Assembly (NCBI GenBank): GCA_034406715.1
Contig: CP137873.1
Span: 806,001 to 870,000, forward strand
Length of the DNA stretch: 64,000 nucleotides
Direction: 5' to 3'
From: Rhodotorula mucilaginosa
Taxonomy: Eukaryota > Basidiomycota > Microbotryomycetes > Sporidiobolales > Sporidiobolaceae
Position numbers and translations under genes: made by a program. Positions 48,247 to 58,639 of this stretch are shown in pieces. Under the pieces are notes generated by a model. It did not search any database. It saw nothing but the letters and a program-made list of their open reading frames with translations, and was not told the origin of the DNA. The first letter of the stretch is position 1, and each line of letters opens with the position of its first letter.

Positions 48247-49012
48247 ATGCGCAAGCTGAGCAGCTACAGCAACAAAGTACTCGGGCAATTGTCCGATCTA
48301 GCACTCAGGCAGCTCGTCGACCAGACACTTGAAGCCATTGCTGCCGAGGGGACCGTGACGGAGACGGCGAAGACGGCGACCAAGACAATCGCGACCGAGA
48401 CGACGACGCCTGTGTCCGCGCCAGTGCCAGACTCGGCAGGAGCACAGCAGACACAAGCTCAGCCAATGAAGACTGCGATTTCTCAAACTGTCCAGGCGAC
48501 GACCCCGACTGCCGCCACGAGCGAGATCGCCGCGCCGGAGCGCCGCAGCCCGACTCGACGAGCGTTCGTCAGAATGCACGGCCAACTCAATGGGAACAGA
48601 CTACATCGGAGGTGTTTGGTCGCATACTCTCAGAGGATAGGTGCCCTTGTCTCTCAGGTCATCTCAAGGTAGCTGCTCACGTTGCCTCTCGTAGCGAGAC
48701 CACAGAGCAGAAGCGCTGCGCAATGATGTCGCTTCAGCTGGGCGAATGTGTGGACGCTGATGTGCTCAATCACCAAGTCAGGTGAGACTGGACCCGCCGC
48801 CCAATACTCAATGCACATAGACTGACCGCGCTAAGCTACCCCTCAGACTCCTCATTGATGCGCTCGACCCGGAACATGCCACCTTCTTTATCTTGGGACC
48901 CTCCTTTGGCATTACGCTCGCCGACAATCAGTACCACCCTCAAGGCATCGATCCATTCCAGACAGAGATGATCCTCCTTCTCGAGGAGGAGGTCTTGGAA
49001 ACGCGAGTGTAA
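48247..49012 (+). CDS. Small unknown gene between the two A/B pairs
   Basis: From ATG 48247, MRKLSSYSNKVLGQLSDLAL leads into a Thr/Ala-rich stretch. An intron at 48490-48572 and another at about 48780-48847 join it to NARPTQWEQTTSEVFGRIL, KRCAMMSLQLGECVDADVLN and the last exon LLIDALDPEHATFFILGPSF ending EEEVLETRV at 49012. The joins are in phase and the last exon looks well conserved, with a proline/glycine-rich core and an acidic helix. No known family. An upstream frame starting at 48133 (MAPKTLKLAKRVANRV) is in phase but separated by a stop, so I do not include it. Confidence 0.45.
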
Positions 49013-49039
49013 TTCCATGAGATCCAACCGGGGTGCAGA

Positions 49040-49206
49040 GCAGCATGACTACCTGGCCCTTCCCTGTGTAATGCAGGGAGCAGCGAGTTGACGTCGTTGG
49101 CGGTAGTGATGAAGCGGCGCGAGGCGGTGTAGCAGGGTTGCGCCGCGGTCGAGCGTTGGGAGGGTGCACGGGTACGCTGTAGCTTCCTCTCTGTATCTGC
49201 AGTGGG
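49040..49206. repeat. Repeat R, copy 2, near the 3' end of gene A'
   Basis: Partner of 42150-42308; roughly three quarters of bases agree by eye. It sits between the small gene at 48247-49012 and gene A', on the same side of A' as copy 1 is of A. This shows that the repeat belonged to the duplicated block. Confidence 0.7.
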
Positions 49207-49889
49207 GTCGGCCCTGTCGAGCGAGCGAGGGTGAGAGCATCAAGAGGCAACTCGACGACGCCGCGATGCTGCTTCCGACGAAAACCTCATCGCGGGCTGC
49301 CTCTCGAGCTCTCGACCGCGTCTTTGTGCACGGACAGGAGACAGTTGGACGCTCCGCAAAGTCTACGCTATGTCCTGACCTGCCTTGCACTCCGGACGCG
49401 CGTTGGGCTGAACGACATCTCTCGGCTTACTCTTACGCTGCCGCTGGCTTTCTTCCCTCACTATGCTACTCCACCGACCGCACAAACCGTCGACCCTGCT
49501 TTGCCAACCCAATGCACTCGCTGCTTTGCCGCTGTACTCGACCATGTTTGGGTTTTTTTTTTTGGCTGCGAACCAAACTTTTACACCCTGCCTAAATCTA
49601 CGGGACCTTCTTCAACCGCAACGAGGGCCGCCTCGCTCCCGTCTTTGCTTTGCTCTGGGGCACGGGCAGCGGACCCATCGGCGCGAGTTTGCTGGCCTGC
49701 GGCAACTGAGGAACCCAAAATCCGATCGGCTGAGGGTCGCGACCCGCCGCCGTGGCAGAGCATCCTGCTGAAGCCGCAGCGGACGGCGCTCGGGCAGCCT
49801 CGGCAGTGTGCCTATGCCGTCGCTTGGGCTGTGCCAACGGTGGCAACAGCAAGCCGACAATGTCTTCGTCCGGGTCGACAATGTTGTCG
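49207..49889. other. Spacer between repeat R copy 2 and gene A'
   Basis: 683 bp without a supported gene. Contains a T run at about 49550-49561. It may hold the 3' untranslated part of gene A'. Confidence 0.35.
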
Positions 49890-51685
49890 TCAGGGTCGGC
49901 GATGTCGTCGTCCGAGGCGATGGGTGGTGGTGGTCCGGCGCCAGCCGGCTGGTCCGAGCGTCCCTTTGCTCCCGTCGTGGGCCATTGAAGGGTTGTAGCG
50001 GTTACACCCTTTTGTAGCGGTTACACCCTTTGCAGCTTGGGGAGCCTTGGTGGAGGATGTTGATTGGACGTTGAACGGCGGCGGCGGCGGTGGTGGCAGT
50101 GTACGTGAGTTTGATTTGGCGGTGCTGTCTTGCCGACGCCGCGCTCGCGGTGTCTCGCGTTCCTCTTGTCCCGGCGGAGGGCCGTCGAGTCTCGGCAGAG
50201 GTTGGACGCTTCGCATCTTGAGAACGCCGAAGAGGCCGCGCTTCGGAGATGGCTGCTCCGTGGCCATGCTGTCGCAAGACACCGTTGGGCTAACCTCCCG
50301 GGCTGACCAAGTCACCACAGTCTGCCGCTGTAGTGCGGGCCGGTAGCTCGGCTTGTACTCGCCGTCGTCGTCGTCATCTTCGTCGTCGGCAAGGACGGAT
50401 GCCCCGTCGCTGTTGCTCTTGCTGCTGTTGCTTCGCTCGGCTTTGTCCTGGCGCAGGCTCCACTCCTTTGGGAAGACTTTCAAGCACAAGTCTTTGCTCC
50501 AGCCTGAAGACTGGGCCCGACGACGACCAGTCAAGACTTGGCGGAGGTTGTCTGGCGAAGAAAAGGAAGAAGACTCGAGTCAGCTCTCCCCCTTCCAGCA
50601 AGTGAAAGCGAGGATCCCTCACGCTCGGTCACCTCGCTCTCGCCTTTGACCAGCTCGCGTGTCTGCGCAGCTCCGATTCGACCACGCGGCAGACGAGTCC
50701 GAGGGCGTTGACCTTCTCGGTCAGGGTGTTCTCGTCCGAACATGCTCGGCCTAACGTCCCTTCCTGAGTTCCGCTCGTGTGCCCGCTCTTGTTGATAGGC
50801 AGAGAGATGCCGTCGAGATTTGAGCTGCGGCGGTCTTTCGAGCTGCGGCGGTCTCCCGCGAGAACTGATGGTGTCGAGTCCGGCCCGAGAACTGACGGTG
50901 TCGAGTTCGGCCCGTTGCCCGCCCTGGTCCCTGTCGCCGGTGCTTCCCTGGTCCCCGTCGCCAATGCCTCGCCGGGGTCGGCGCTGTTCGTCTCCGTCAA
51001 AGGCGTACGGCGCCTCGGCCGCCCGAGCGTGGTCAATAAGCGAGCAGAGGTGTACAGTCTCTTGTTTGTTTAAGAGGTCGTGGATCGCGGCCGGCAGCGG
51101 GTTGGTCCGGGCTGTTGATTGGGCGGGCGCGACGGCGGCGACTCTTCGAGCGCAGTTGAGCGGGTGGGATGGTCAAGTTGCTGCATCACCTGCGTGCTGA
51201 TTCAGTCCGTGTAAGGACAACATCTTGAGCAGCGTCCGGGCTCACCGGCAATGGCGATCTCGAGGTCTTGGCTGCTGGTCCAAGGAGCAAGGGAAAGAGA
51301 AGAGTCAGCTTCGAATTTCCTCCTTCCCTGCTTCGAGTGGCGCCTCGGACCACGACAACTTTGTGCACGTCCCCAAGTGTGACTGCAACGTACCCTCACT
51401 GGTCCGGTCTGAGTGATCCGCGTGTGTGCGTCGTGCTGCTCCTACCACTGCCAACTCTGTCCGATTGCTTGTCCTCTCCGAGGTCGCCGCGCGCCCACTT
51501 GCGCCTGCATTCAAGGAGCCAGCGGATGTTATAGCTGATGAATTTGTTGATCCGGGGTTGGCCGAAGGTGAGCTGCCGCTGCTGAGCCCTCCTCGCCTCG
51601 GGAGACCGGCTGCGTCGGCCACTGCAGCACGAAACAGCGCGTTGTTGGCGCGGGAAGCACTTCCAGCCTGTTGAACTTGCTTCAT
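49890..51685 (-). CDS. Gene A': paralogue of gene A
   Basis: Starts at ATG 51685 (MKQVQQAGSASRANNALFRA), 123 bp from the start of B' on the other strand. Middle exons include EKVNALGLVCRVVESELRRH, the counterpart of gene A's RQMGLHGRVVRLRDEQ. The last large exon shares with gene A the order TGRRR, KDL, SNSDGAS with an acidic run and DGEY, MATEQPSPKRGLFGVLKMRS, and RLDGPPPGQEERETPRARRR. It then becomes Pro-rich and ends after a tandem repeat that adds a short CNRYNP-type duplication. Overall similarity is limited to these motifs, so the duplication is old. The partner B' is broken, so A' may be losing function too, though I see no clear break in it. Confidence 0.5.
49993..50030 (+). repeat. 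Tandem 19-bp repeat in the gene A' tail
   Basis: Two exact copies of TTGTAGCGGTTACACCCTT side by side, near the 3' end of the gene A' reading frame. A copy-number change here would alter the C-terminal frame. Confidence 0.8.
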
Positions 51686-51808
51686 GAGCTGTCTTGAAGT
51701 CCGGCAAAGCCTTTCGTGGGATTTGACACGACTTGCTGAGGGAAAGAGAGCGAAAGCAGCACGACTCGCTGCACCTTCCCTTCGACTCTGCGCCACAGCT
51801 CGCAAAAC
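51686..51808. promoter_or_regulatory. Short divergent promoter between genes A' and B'
   Basis: 123 bp between divergent starts, mirroring the 130-bp gap of the first pair. Confidence 0.45.
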
Positions 51809-53379
51809 ATGACGACCAAGCGCCTCAAGGCCCACTCAAACCTACCTCCAAACAGTAGTAAGTTCAGCTCTTGCTCTCTCTGTGAGGACTCGCTTTACTC
51901 ACTCGCTCATTCTCGTGTCAGTCAATCTGGCTCTCTTCGACGGTGCGTCGACTCGCATCAAAAGTCCTGGACTCGCTAGACTGATCCAATGCCTCTGTAG
52001 TCTCTGACGCACTCCCTGTCAAGACTACCTACGCAAACCTCAACACCGCCCAACTCAACAAGCGGCTTCGACAAGGATTCGACTTGGCGTTCGCCAAAGG
52101 CAAAGCACTTGTCTCGTTCGCCACGCTCCCTCCGCACGTCAAGGACATATTCTGGCTCGCCGAGAGCTAGGACAACTACGTCGACACCGTGCTCCGCTTC
52201 CTTTGCGGTGACAACGCGAGGAGACTTGTCTTGTCTTTGCTTGAAAACAAGTCCATCGGTCGGGAAGAAGTGAGTGAGCCTTCTTCATCCGGAGCTGCAA
52301 CCTTTCGAGCTGACTGTGATTACTCCGCACACACCAGTTCCGACTCGATCCGATGCCGGACAAGCCCGGCGAGATTGTGTATGCGTTTGGGTCATTTGTC
52401 CACGACGGACATCTCCCCGACACGATCTCGGCCTCGACTCGAGTCCACTTTGTCCAGCCCGCTTTACAGGTGGGTGCCAGCGGCTACAGCAAGAAGGGTA
52501 TCACGGCAGATACCCGCCCAACAAAGACCTTTGCGGTACGTGTTTTCATGTCTTGCAATTACGACCGACTAGAACGTGAGGCGATTGTCACTCGGTCTTC
52601 GGGAAAGCTCACGGAAGTCATTTTCAACAGACGTCGAAAGAGATAAAGCGCCTCTTCAATGGCCTGCCGGAGCACCTCCGTACTCTCATCCCCATCATCT
52701 CGGGTGGACTCCTTTTCATTCCCGAGCAGGCGATCAAGGACGAGCCCTACTTGAAGCGGTTCTCGTTTACCTTCGAGCGCCACCTTATCTCGATCGGCCA
52801 CTTCCACCTGCATTCCGGCAAGGGCGACTTGATTCCGTTTGACAGCACCCGGATCTATCACTCCTTGACGAGCAAGCGGGCGGTGCCGGGATCGGGCAGT
52901 ACGGCACCGAAAACGTCGAAGATATCGATGCCGAGAGCAGTGCCCGGAAGCGCCTCGCCAACATTGCCATTACCGATGTGGCGCGCTTCCACCTCGGCAG
53001 CCTGCTCCGCCTCTCTCTCAAACACGGCGTCGATTTCCCAGCTGCGTACGACATTGGTCACCGGATCATCTGGATCCGGCCTGACCCTCTGGTCAATGTG
53101 GCGCTCTACGTCGATCCGCCCGCAACCGAGTCCGAACCCGCGGTGGGATGGACGATCCGAGTCACGCAGTCACTCGAGGACAGGTTGGGCGCCGTCTTCC
53201 AGATATTACCAGAGGGAACCGTCGGCAACCTCACATTCGGGGTGCGGCCAGGAGGTATTGCACTGGGGGTTCCGCTCTCGCCGTCGCAGCGGCTCGAAGT
53301 TGCTCTCACACCGGAAGACCTCGGCAACGAAGGAACGAGCGCGGTCATGGCAATCCTGAATGCGGCAATTGCTTCCTAA
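51809..53379 (+). pseudogene. Gene B': broken paralogue of gene B
   Basis: Exon 1 MTTKRLKAHSNLPPNS, a tiny second exon (INLALFD) and the third exon (LPVKTTYANLNTAQLNKRLR) match gene B exon for exon and in intron phase. Later parts also match: FRLDPMPDKPGEIVYAFGSF, FSFTFERHLISIGHFHLHSG, AAYDIGHRIIWIRPDPLVNV and FGVRPGGIALGVPLSPSQRL, ending LNAAIAS. Two breaks are seen: an in-frame TAG at 52168-52170, where gene B has the Tyr of RDYERY, and a short deletion near 52875 that shifts the frame in the SKRxGGAG segment. About 45% of residues agree with gene B by eye. It is therefore an old duplicate whose inactivation looks much younger than the duplication. Confidence 0.8.
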
Positions 53380-53540
53380 ATTGCATCATCACCCTATCGC
53401 TCTGGCTACCCATCTACCATCTTCTGTGTATCATCATCTTGCTGCTCACGCGACCAATGCACCTTCTTCTCTCTCGCCTCCTCCCCCCCTTGTCTTGAAG
53501 GGCTAATCGAGATTGGGACTGTGCGTGCATATCTTGATCA

Positions 53541-54180
53541 GGGCACAAGACTTCGATCTCGAACTTGAGATTGAGCCCGAGCTCGGCAAGCTGGTACAGC
53601 AAGACGGAGGAGGCGAAGGATGGCCATTAACCACGGGTTGGGCGGGCAGAAGACGCGCGACTTGAAGCACTGCTTGAGGACCTTGCAGACAAACGGAATT
53701 GCGACGATAATGCGGTTCGGGTCGTAGCCTCCGATCAAAAGCTGCTTGAGCGCGACGTTCGAGTGCTTGATCGGCTGGTCCTTGGCGAGCGTGAGGCCTC
53801 CGAGGCTCTTGCGCAGAGTGCGCTCAGTCAAGGATTGGACCGTCTGGTCGGAGTAGAGGAGAGTCGCGCGCTGGACGAACGTTTCGTACAAGACGCCTTT
53901 GAAGAGCGCCGGCATCTTGAGCGCCTCGAGCAACTGCTGGTACAGCTGGTGGTTGTTCGGCTCGATCGAGACTCGCTGCGCGGCAAGGTAGTGCGCGAAT
54001 CACGCAAAGTGGACAGCCTCAATCCAGTCGAGCGCGTCCCAAACCTCGGTCTCGTAGCGGATCAGTGCGAGGTTGTTGACGATAATAAGCTCTTGTCCGA
54101 CGTCAGCTTGTCCGGCGCTTCCGGGTTGCCTGCGTCCTCGTCGATCCGCATCGCCGTAAAGGCATGACGTTCTGGTTCGA
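53541..54180 (-). pseudogene. Broken NOT1 (CCR4-NOT scaffold) fragment
   Basis: Covers most of the MIF4G-like CAF1-binding domain of NOT1. Reading leftward: LIIVNNLALI, FAHYLAAQRVSIEPNNHQLY, EALKMPALFKGVLYETFVQR, LTLAKDQPIKHSNVALKQLL, IVAIPFVCKVLKQC, FCPPNPWLMAILRLL and LNLKFEIEVLC. The rest of the roughly 2,000-residue protein is absent. A stop interrupts the frame just before FAHYLA, a few residues are missing after TERTLRKSLG (the family has NLGSWLG there), and the frame shifts after LRLL. The working gene must lie elsewhere. It sits 160 bp beyond the end of gene B'. Confidence 0.9.
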
Positions 54181-54240
54181 GTGGCTGCTGCTCGGCGGCC
54201 AGCTGCTCGTGCTTCCTCCGATCAGTCTCGATCACAGAAA

Positions 54241-54430
54241 TTAAAGGTGTCTCAAATTGCCCGTTCGCACCCCGGTGAACGGGCGAACGGCCCGTTCAAA
54301 AAGGCGACTGGGAGCCCAGTCCCCATTCACCTCCCATACCGGAAAATTTCCCCCGGTAACCTCCCAGTCCCAGTCACTGGAGTTACTGGGGAATGGGACA
54401 ACATGCTCTGCCGTACACTCCGCCACGCTG
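54241..54430. repeat. Hairpin-rich lower-GC segment, possible small element
   Basis: Contains nested inverted repeats: GCCCGTTC (54260) with GAACGGGC (54281), GAACGGCCCGTTC as a near-palindrome, and CAGTCCC/GGGACTG-type complementary blocks spread to about 54400. Less GC-rich than its neighbours. No target-site duplication or coding capacity could be defined. Confidence 0.35.
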
Positions 54431-55007
54431 ATGGATAACAATGGATAAAAGGCTCACCGTCGACTGACAGGTAGCATTGGCGACTTGCGCTACGAGGCCA
54501 CGTCAATGAGCCAGAACAAGGCTGATACCGTACACAGGGTAGGGGTGAGTTCGATCCTCTTTCCTTGTTCGACTCTCTTTCCTCTCTGCTCGCAGGATCT
54601 TGGCTCAGGCTCGCTGCAGAGCACGGCATGTCCTATCAACGTCCGTGTGCTTGAGGTATGTGTTCAATTGGGCAAGCCCTGTATTGGGAAGTACAAGGGT
54701 GCACATTGTCGCCGTTTTGTTCGATCCCGCGTTCGGATTTGCTTTTGCAAGCTTTCGTGCCTTTGCCCTCTGTACTAATTGTATAGATTTTCATGAATTG
54801 ATATAGCTTCCACCATGTGTAAACAGGATACGAACGATAGGGGAGAGCAGTCAGGTGAGAAAGGCGAAAGACTTGAATGAGGGGGGTTCAATATGGATTG
54901 GAGAGGGGGGCAATGCCGAATCAACGATTTGGCGACTAGGTGTACGGGGAATGGATTATTGGGAGGCAAGCAGGGTATAAGGGGAGTTGGACGGTCCGAG
55001 GACTCGA
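54431..55007. other. Spacer with no supported gene
   Basis: 577 bp, less GC-rich than average in its second half. It includes the region downstream of the minus-strand gene at 55008-55836. Nothing recognisable. Confidence 0.4.
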
Positions 55008-55836
55008 TTAACACAAGAACGTGAAGGTGGGCGTCGTGGCGATGCCCTTTTTGAGCATGCAGTAGGCGCCGGCATGCTTGATCCCCCAGCGACCCTGTCC
55101 AGCCAATGCCACCAGTTTCTCAATGTGGCGCACCATCTGTTCAACCATTTTGGCGAAACGGGTGTTGCCAATGTGGACGGGAATTGCGACGGTTCTGTGG
55201 AAGAGAATATGGGTGGCGTCGTGCCAGATATCCACAGCCGCGTTGTCAACCCAGGTCGACCCTTCCGGCAAGTCGATCTCGAGGTTGGTAGGGTTGCCTT
55301 GATAGCCGCAGAGGTAGAACTTGACCGGCATGATGGACACCACAAAGTCACCACCCAAGGCCTGCGACTTGAGTTCGCGCCAGGTGTGCGCAGTTGAGAA
55401 GTCGCTCTTGATCGCGCCGTGTTCCGTGGAGTCAAAGCCGAGGATCTTCGCAACCTGAATCCGAGTGTCGACGCTGTTGAAGTCTTCGAAGAACTCGTCC
55501 TCGTCGTCGTAGCAGGCTGGTTTGCGGTGCCTTCTGACCTGTTTGCAGGGTGGCGTAAGTTTTGAAAAGTCAGATATCAGCTTGTTGCTCATGCAATATG
55601 GCGCATGCACTTGCCTTGTTGTCGCCGTGGGGGCGGACCGACCCACAAAGTGCGAGTCCCAGGCCGGCCTCATACGTTTGAAGCACCGTCGTCGCGGTTT
55701 GCTCGGCGAGAAGATGCATCGACGCGCAGACGAAGCCGGTGGGGATGCCCGTTTCTTCGTCACGCGGGACACCTTGGTATGAGATCAGGCGGTGTTGGAC
55801 TTTGTCGGGGAGGGGGAGAGATTCGTTGGGTCTGCC
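55008..55836 (-). CDS. Unknown protein (gene E), 5' end uncertain
   Basis: An exon ending at a TAG acceptor (55836) reads GRPNESLPLPDKVQHRLISY, then ETGIPTGFVCASMHLLAEQT and LGLALCGSVRPHGDNK. A likely GC-AG intron (55539-55614, donor GCAAGT, branch CTGAC) joins it to a second exon: VRRHRKPACYDDEDEFFEDF, GGDFVVSIMPVKFYLCGYQG, NLEIDLPEGSTWVDNAAVDI, ending TPTFTFLC at 55008. I could not find the first exon with an ATG. The VQHRL...PTG...CG segment resembles part of the Cys/His-rich gene at 56593-58639. No known family; the compact second exon looks like a globular beta-rich domain. Confidence 0.5.
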
Positions 55837-55976
55837 CTATTCTTTGGTCTGCGAGCGAGTACGCATTCTCTGAGCGATGAGTGTTCTGGATCGTCGGGGT
55901 TGACTTGTATGTCGCTGTGCGAGTTCGATGCAGGTAGAGGAGAGAAGTGCACGTGAAATCAGGTCGGCAGGCCGTC

Positions 55977-56040
55977 GTAGATCGTCCTTCAACTTCAGCA
56001 TTGAAAAGGTAGATCGTCCTTCGACTTCAGCATTGAAAAG
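55977..56040 (+). repeat. Tandem 32-bp direct repeat
   Basis: Two adjacent copies beginning GTAGATCGTCCTTC, differing by one base, upstream of gene E. Near it are short repeats of TCCACCCTCA (about 56063) and GTTCTTTC (about 56134), and GCGGGATGAGGAGA-type repeats at about 56340-56385. These suggest replication slippage in this spacer. Confidence 0.85.
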
Positions 56041-56592
56041 GCCCCCCTTCCCGACAAAGGTCCACCCTCATCCACCCTCACGATTTCAATGTTATGCACG
56101 CGTATGTACAAGGAGATCAGATGCGAACTGCTGTTCTTTCGTTCTTTCGTTCTCCTGTGGCTATTGGCCCATCAGAGGAGGACAAGGCAGGATTACCTCG
56201 GATGAGATGGCATGTTCTCTTTTGCAAGTGCCAAGCAGGAAGGAGGGGATAAAGACGTTTGACTGCATTCAATTTCGTACCATCCTCAGAACCAGCGCAG
56301 ATAACAAGGCACGGGATGGAGAGGGAGAGGTAGATCGATCGCGGGATGAGGAGAACGGGATGAGGAGAGCGGGATGAGGAGAACGAGACGTTGCCGGACT
56401 GGCGAGTATATGAATGTGATTAGACCGCGTACGAGAGAATATGAGAGCCATGTACGGGTCTGGTCAGGTTTGGACGTGCATGAACGAAACGACGGGGGAG
56501 GATGACGGGTAGCCGAGAGAGCAGACGTTCCGGAGAGAGCAGATGTTTTGATCGTGGTGCTCGACGATCGTCGACAATTGTGGTCGACGGTG

Positions 56593-58639
56593 CTACTCGA
56601 ACATGTCAAACAGGTTGTCGCAGTGGCCGACATTGTCGGGGAGGCTGACCGCGATCGAAGTGGTGGCGGCGGGAGGGGTCGCGGCAACGTTCGCCGCCAT
56701 GGACGACGCGACGTTCGCCGTGGACGACCGACCGGCGACATTAGCCGCCGTGGACGTGCCCGTGTCTGACGCAACGCCGACAGAGGACAAATCGGTCGAC
56801 GCGTTCAGGAGGGTCGGGGGTCCGGGGGCTTTGCCTTTGCCCTTACGAGAGGACAAAGACGACGATGGCCCAGACAACGAGCTGGCATGCAAGGCGGACG
56901 TGTTCGAGGCAGGTGGGTGGGCCGCTGACGAAGGAGCATGGGGCGCCGAGGCCGAAGCAGGTGCGGGCACGAGCGGCGGCAGAACGACCTTGGGATGCTG
57001 TGCCTGCCACTCGACCTTGCGTTTCTGCCAGTTGGAGCGAGAACGGTTGCGCCACCGCAGAGTCGCCTCGTCTCCGTCCCATTTGTCTCGCCGAGCCACA
57101 AGGCCATGTTGTTCAGGGCCGACCAGAGCCGGATCCGATGAACCTCGTAGACGTGGTTGACTACGCCGCGCGCGCCGGGAAGGATGAGCGCAGAGCATGC
57201 CTCCCCCGGGCAGCGGTAGGTCCCGTCGCCGCGGGGGAGGAGGAGCTCTTCGACGTGTTCCGTCAAGAGGTGGAGGGCGAGGTCCTCGGGTTCCGCGCTG
57301 TGTCCGGTGCGCATCGGTCAGCCGACGATAGCGGAGAGAGGCAACCGGCGAGATAAAACGGAGAGGCAACTGAGACCTACATGCGGTACCAGTCCTCGTT
57401 CGGCTTGTCGGTGTTCTGCGTGCACGCTCCGCAGACCGCGAAGAACTCGCCAGCACCAGGGTCAGGCGCGAAAAATTCGCAGGACGTCCATGCTCCCGTC
57501 GGTGACGCGTACTGCCCAAAGTCGCCTTTGTGAATGTGTTCGAGGCGGTGCTGAACTTGGTCGTGGAAGCCGATCACCCTGATGACGCGTTCGGACGCGT
57601 TCGGGAAAGTGCCGACGAGCTGACGGAGGGAGGGGGGCGGTTGGAGATGGCGGTGGCGTCATCAACTCTACTCTACGGCAAGTAGGCAGGATACAGTGCT
57701 CGCAACGCATCATCGCGGGCACTTGGGACAGAAAGTGGTGAACGATGGTCGGTGGGTGAACTGTCCGTCGAAGCCCTCGACGAGATTTGTGAGCGGCACC
57801 ACGGCATGGTCTGCTTCGACGTGCGCGACAAGGTTCTGGTGTCCGGTCAGACTGTCGCGGGAAAGGTGTTGCGCGAGTCAGGTCAGACGTTGCAGGAGTA
57901 GGGGAGGAGTGGATCGTCGCAGGAGTTAGGTGAGGAGTGGATCGAGAATTGTACCTCTCATTGCAGTTGTAGATCACGCAGGGAAAGACGTGGTCGTCGA
58001 GCTTGTTGTCCTTGAGAGAACGCCGGACGCTCCGCAGGCGTTCCGCGACGTGGGCACACATTGAGGCGTAATCGGGATAAGAGCCACCCAGTTTCTTGCA
58101 GACCTTCCCGTCCCTGCATGCCTGTCCCGCCCTCAACAGCGGGCAATCAAAGACACTGCCGTGCTCCTTGACAAAGCTCGTCTGCTGGTCCGCGTAGAAT
58201 GAGCTTGATCCCATGAGTCCGTAGCAGCCGTGTGTGTGCCGCAGCGCGTCAAGTCGGGGAAGTTTCCCGCAGCGGATCAAAGGCGTAGACATCAGTTGCG
58301 TTGGCACGCGCGTTGAGAGTCACAGCAATGTGTGTGTTCTGCCACGTACCCATTCTCCCGGATCTTGTAGGGGCGCAGGCAGATTTCGCAGTAGATCGAA
58401 TCTTCGGTGATCGTGGGCTCGGCATCGCAGTAAATGACGTCCGAGGCGAACTGTCTGCGTCCTGCAACCCTCTCGTACGCAGATTTCGACTTGGCCGGAC
58501 CCGCTGCGGCGCCTGGGTGCAACTGTGATTGAGGAGGTTGGTTCGGGCGATTGCCAACCTGGTTGATGCTGAGCGCGGCGAGCGGAGTGCGCTGGCCCGC
58601 CTGGGCACGCGGCGGTGGAGCAGTAGCTTTGGGTGGCAT
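56593..58639 (-). CDS. Cys/His-rich, probably zinc-binding protein (gene F)
   Basis: Start at ATG 58639 (MPPKATAPPPRAQAGQRTPL), Pro/Ala-rich, then EDSIYCEICLRPYKIRENG with a CxxC knuckle and a GTACGT donor. A second exon has HGSVFDCPLLRAGQACRDGK, CKKLGGSYPDYASMCAHVAE and a FPCVIYNCNE end. A third has FHDQVQHRLEHIHKG, SPTGAWTSCEFFAPD and FFAVCGACTQNTDKPNEDWY. A fourth has LALHLLTEHVEELL and YRCPGEACSALILPGARGVV with an HVYEVH pair. The tail is Ala/Ser-rich and ends VGHCDNLFDMFE. The repeated C-x(2-5)-C...H spacing suggests several degenerate zinc fingers, so nucleic-acid binding is likely. The frame changes near 57090 (from NNMALW to RDKWDGDEATL) without an obvious intron, so the gene may be damaged or misread there. 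Confidence 0.5.
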
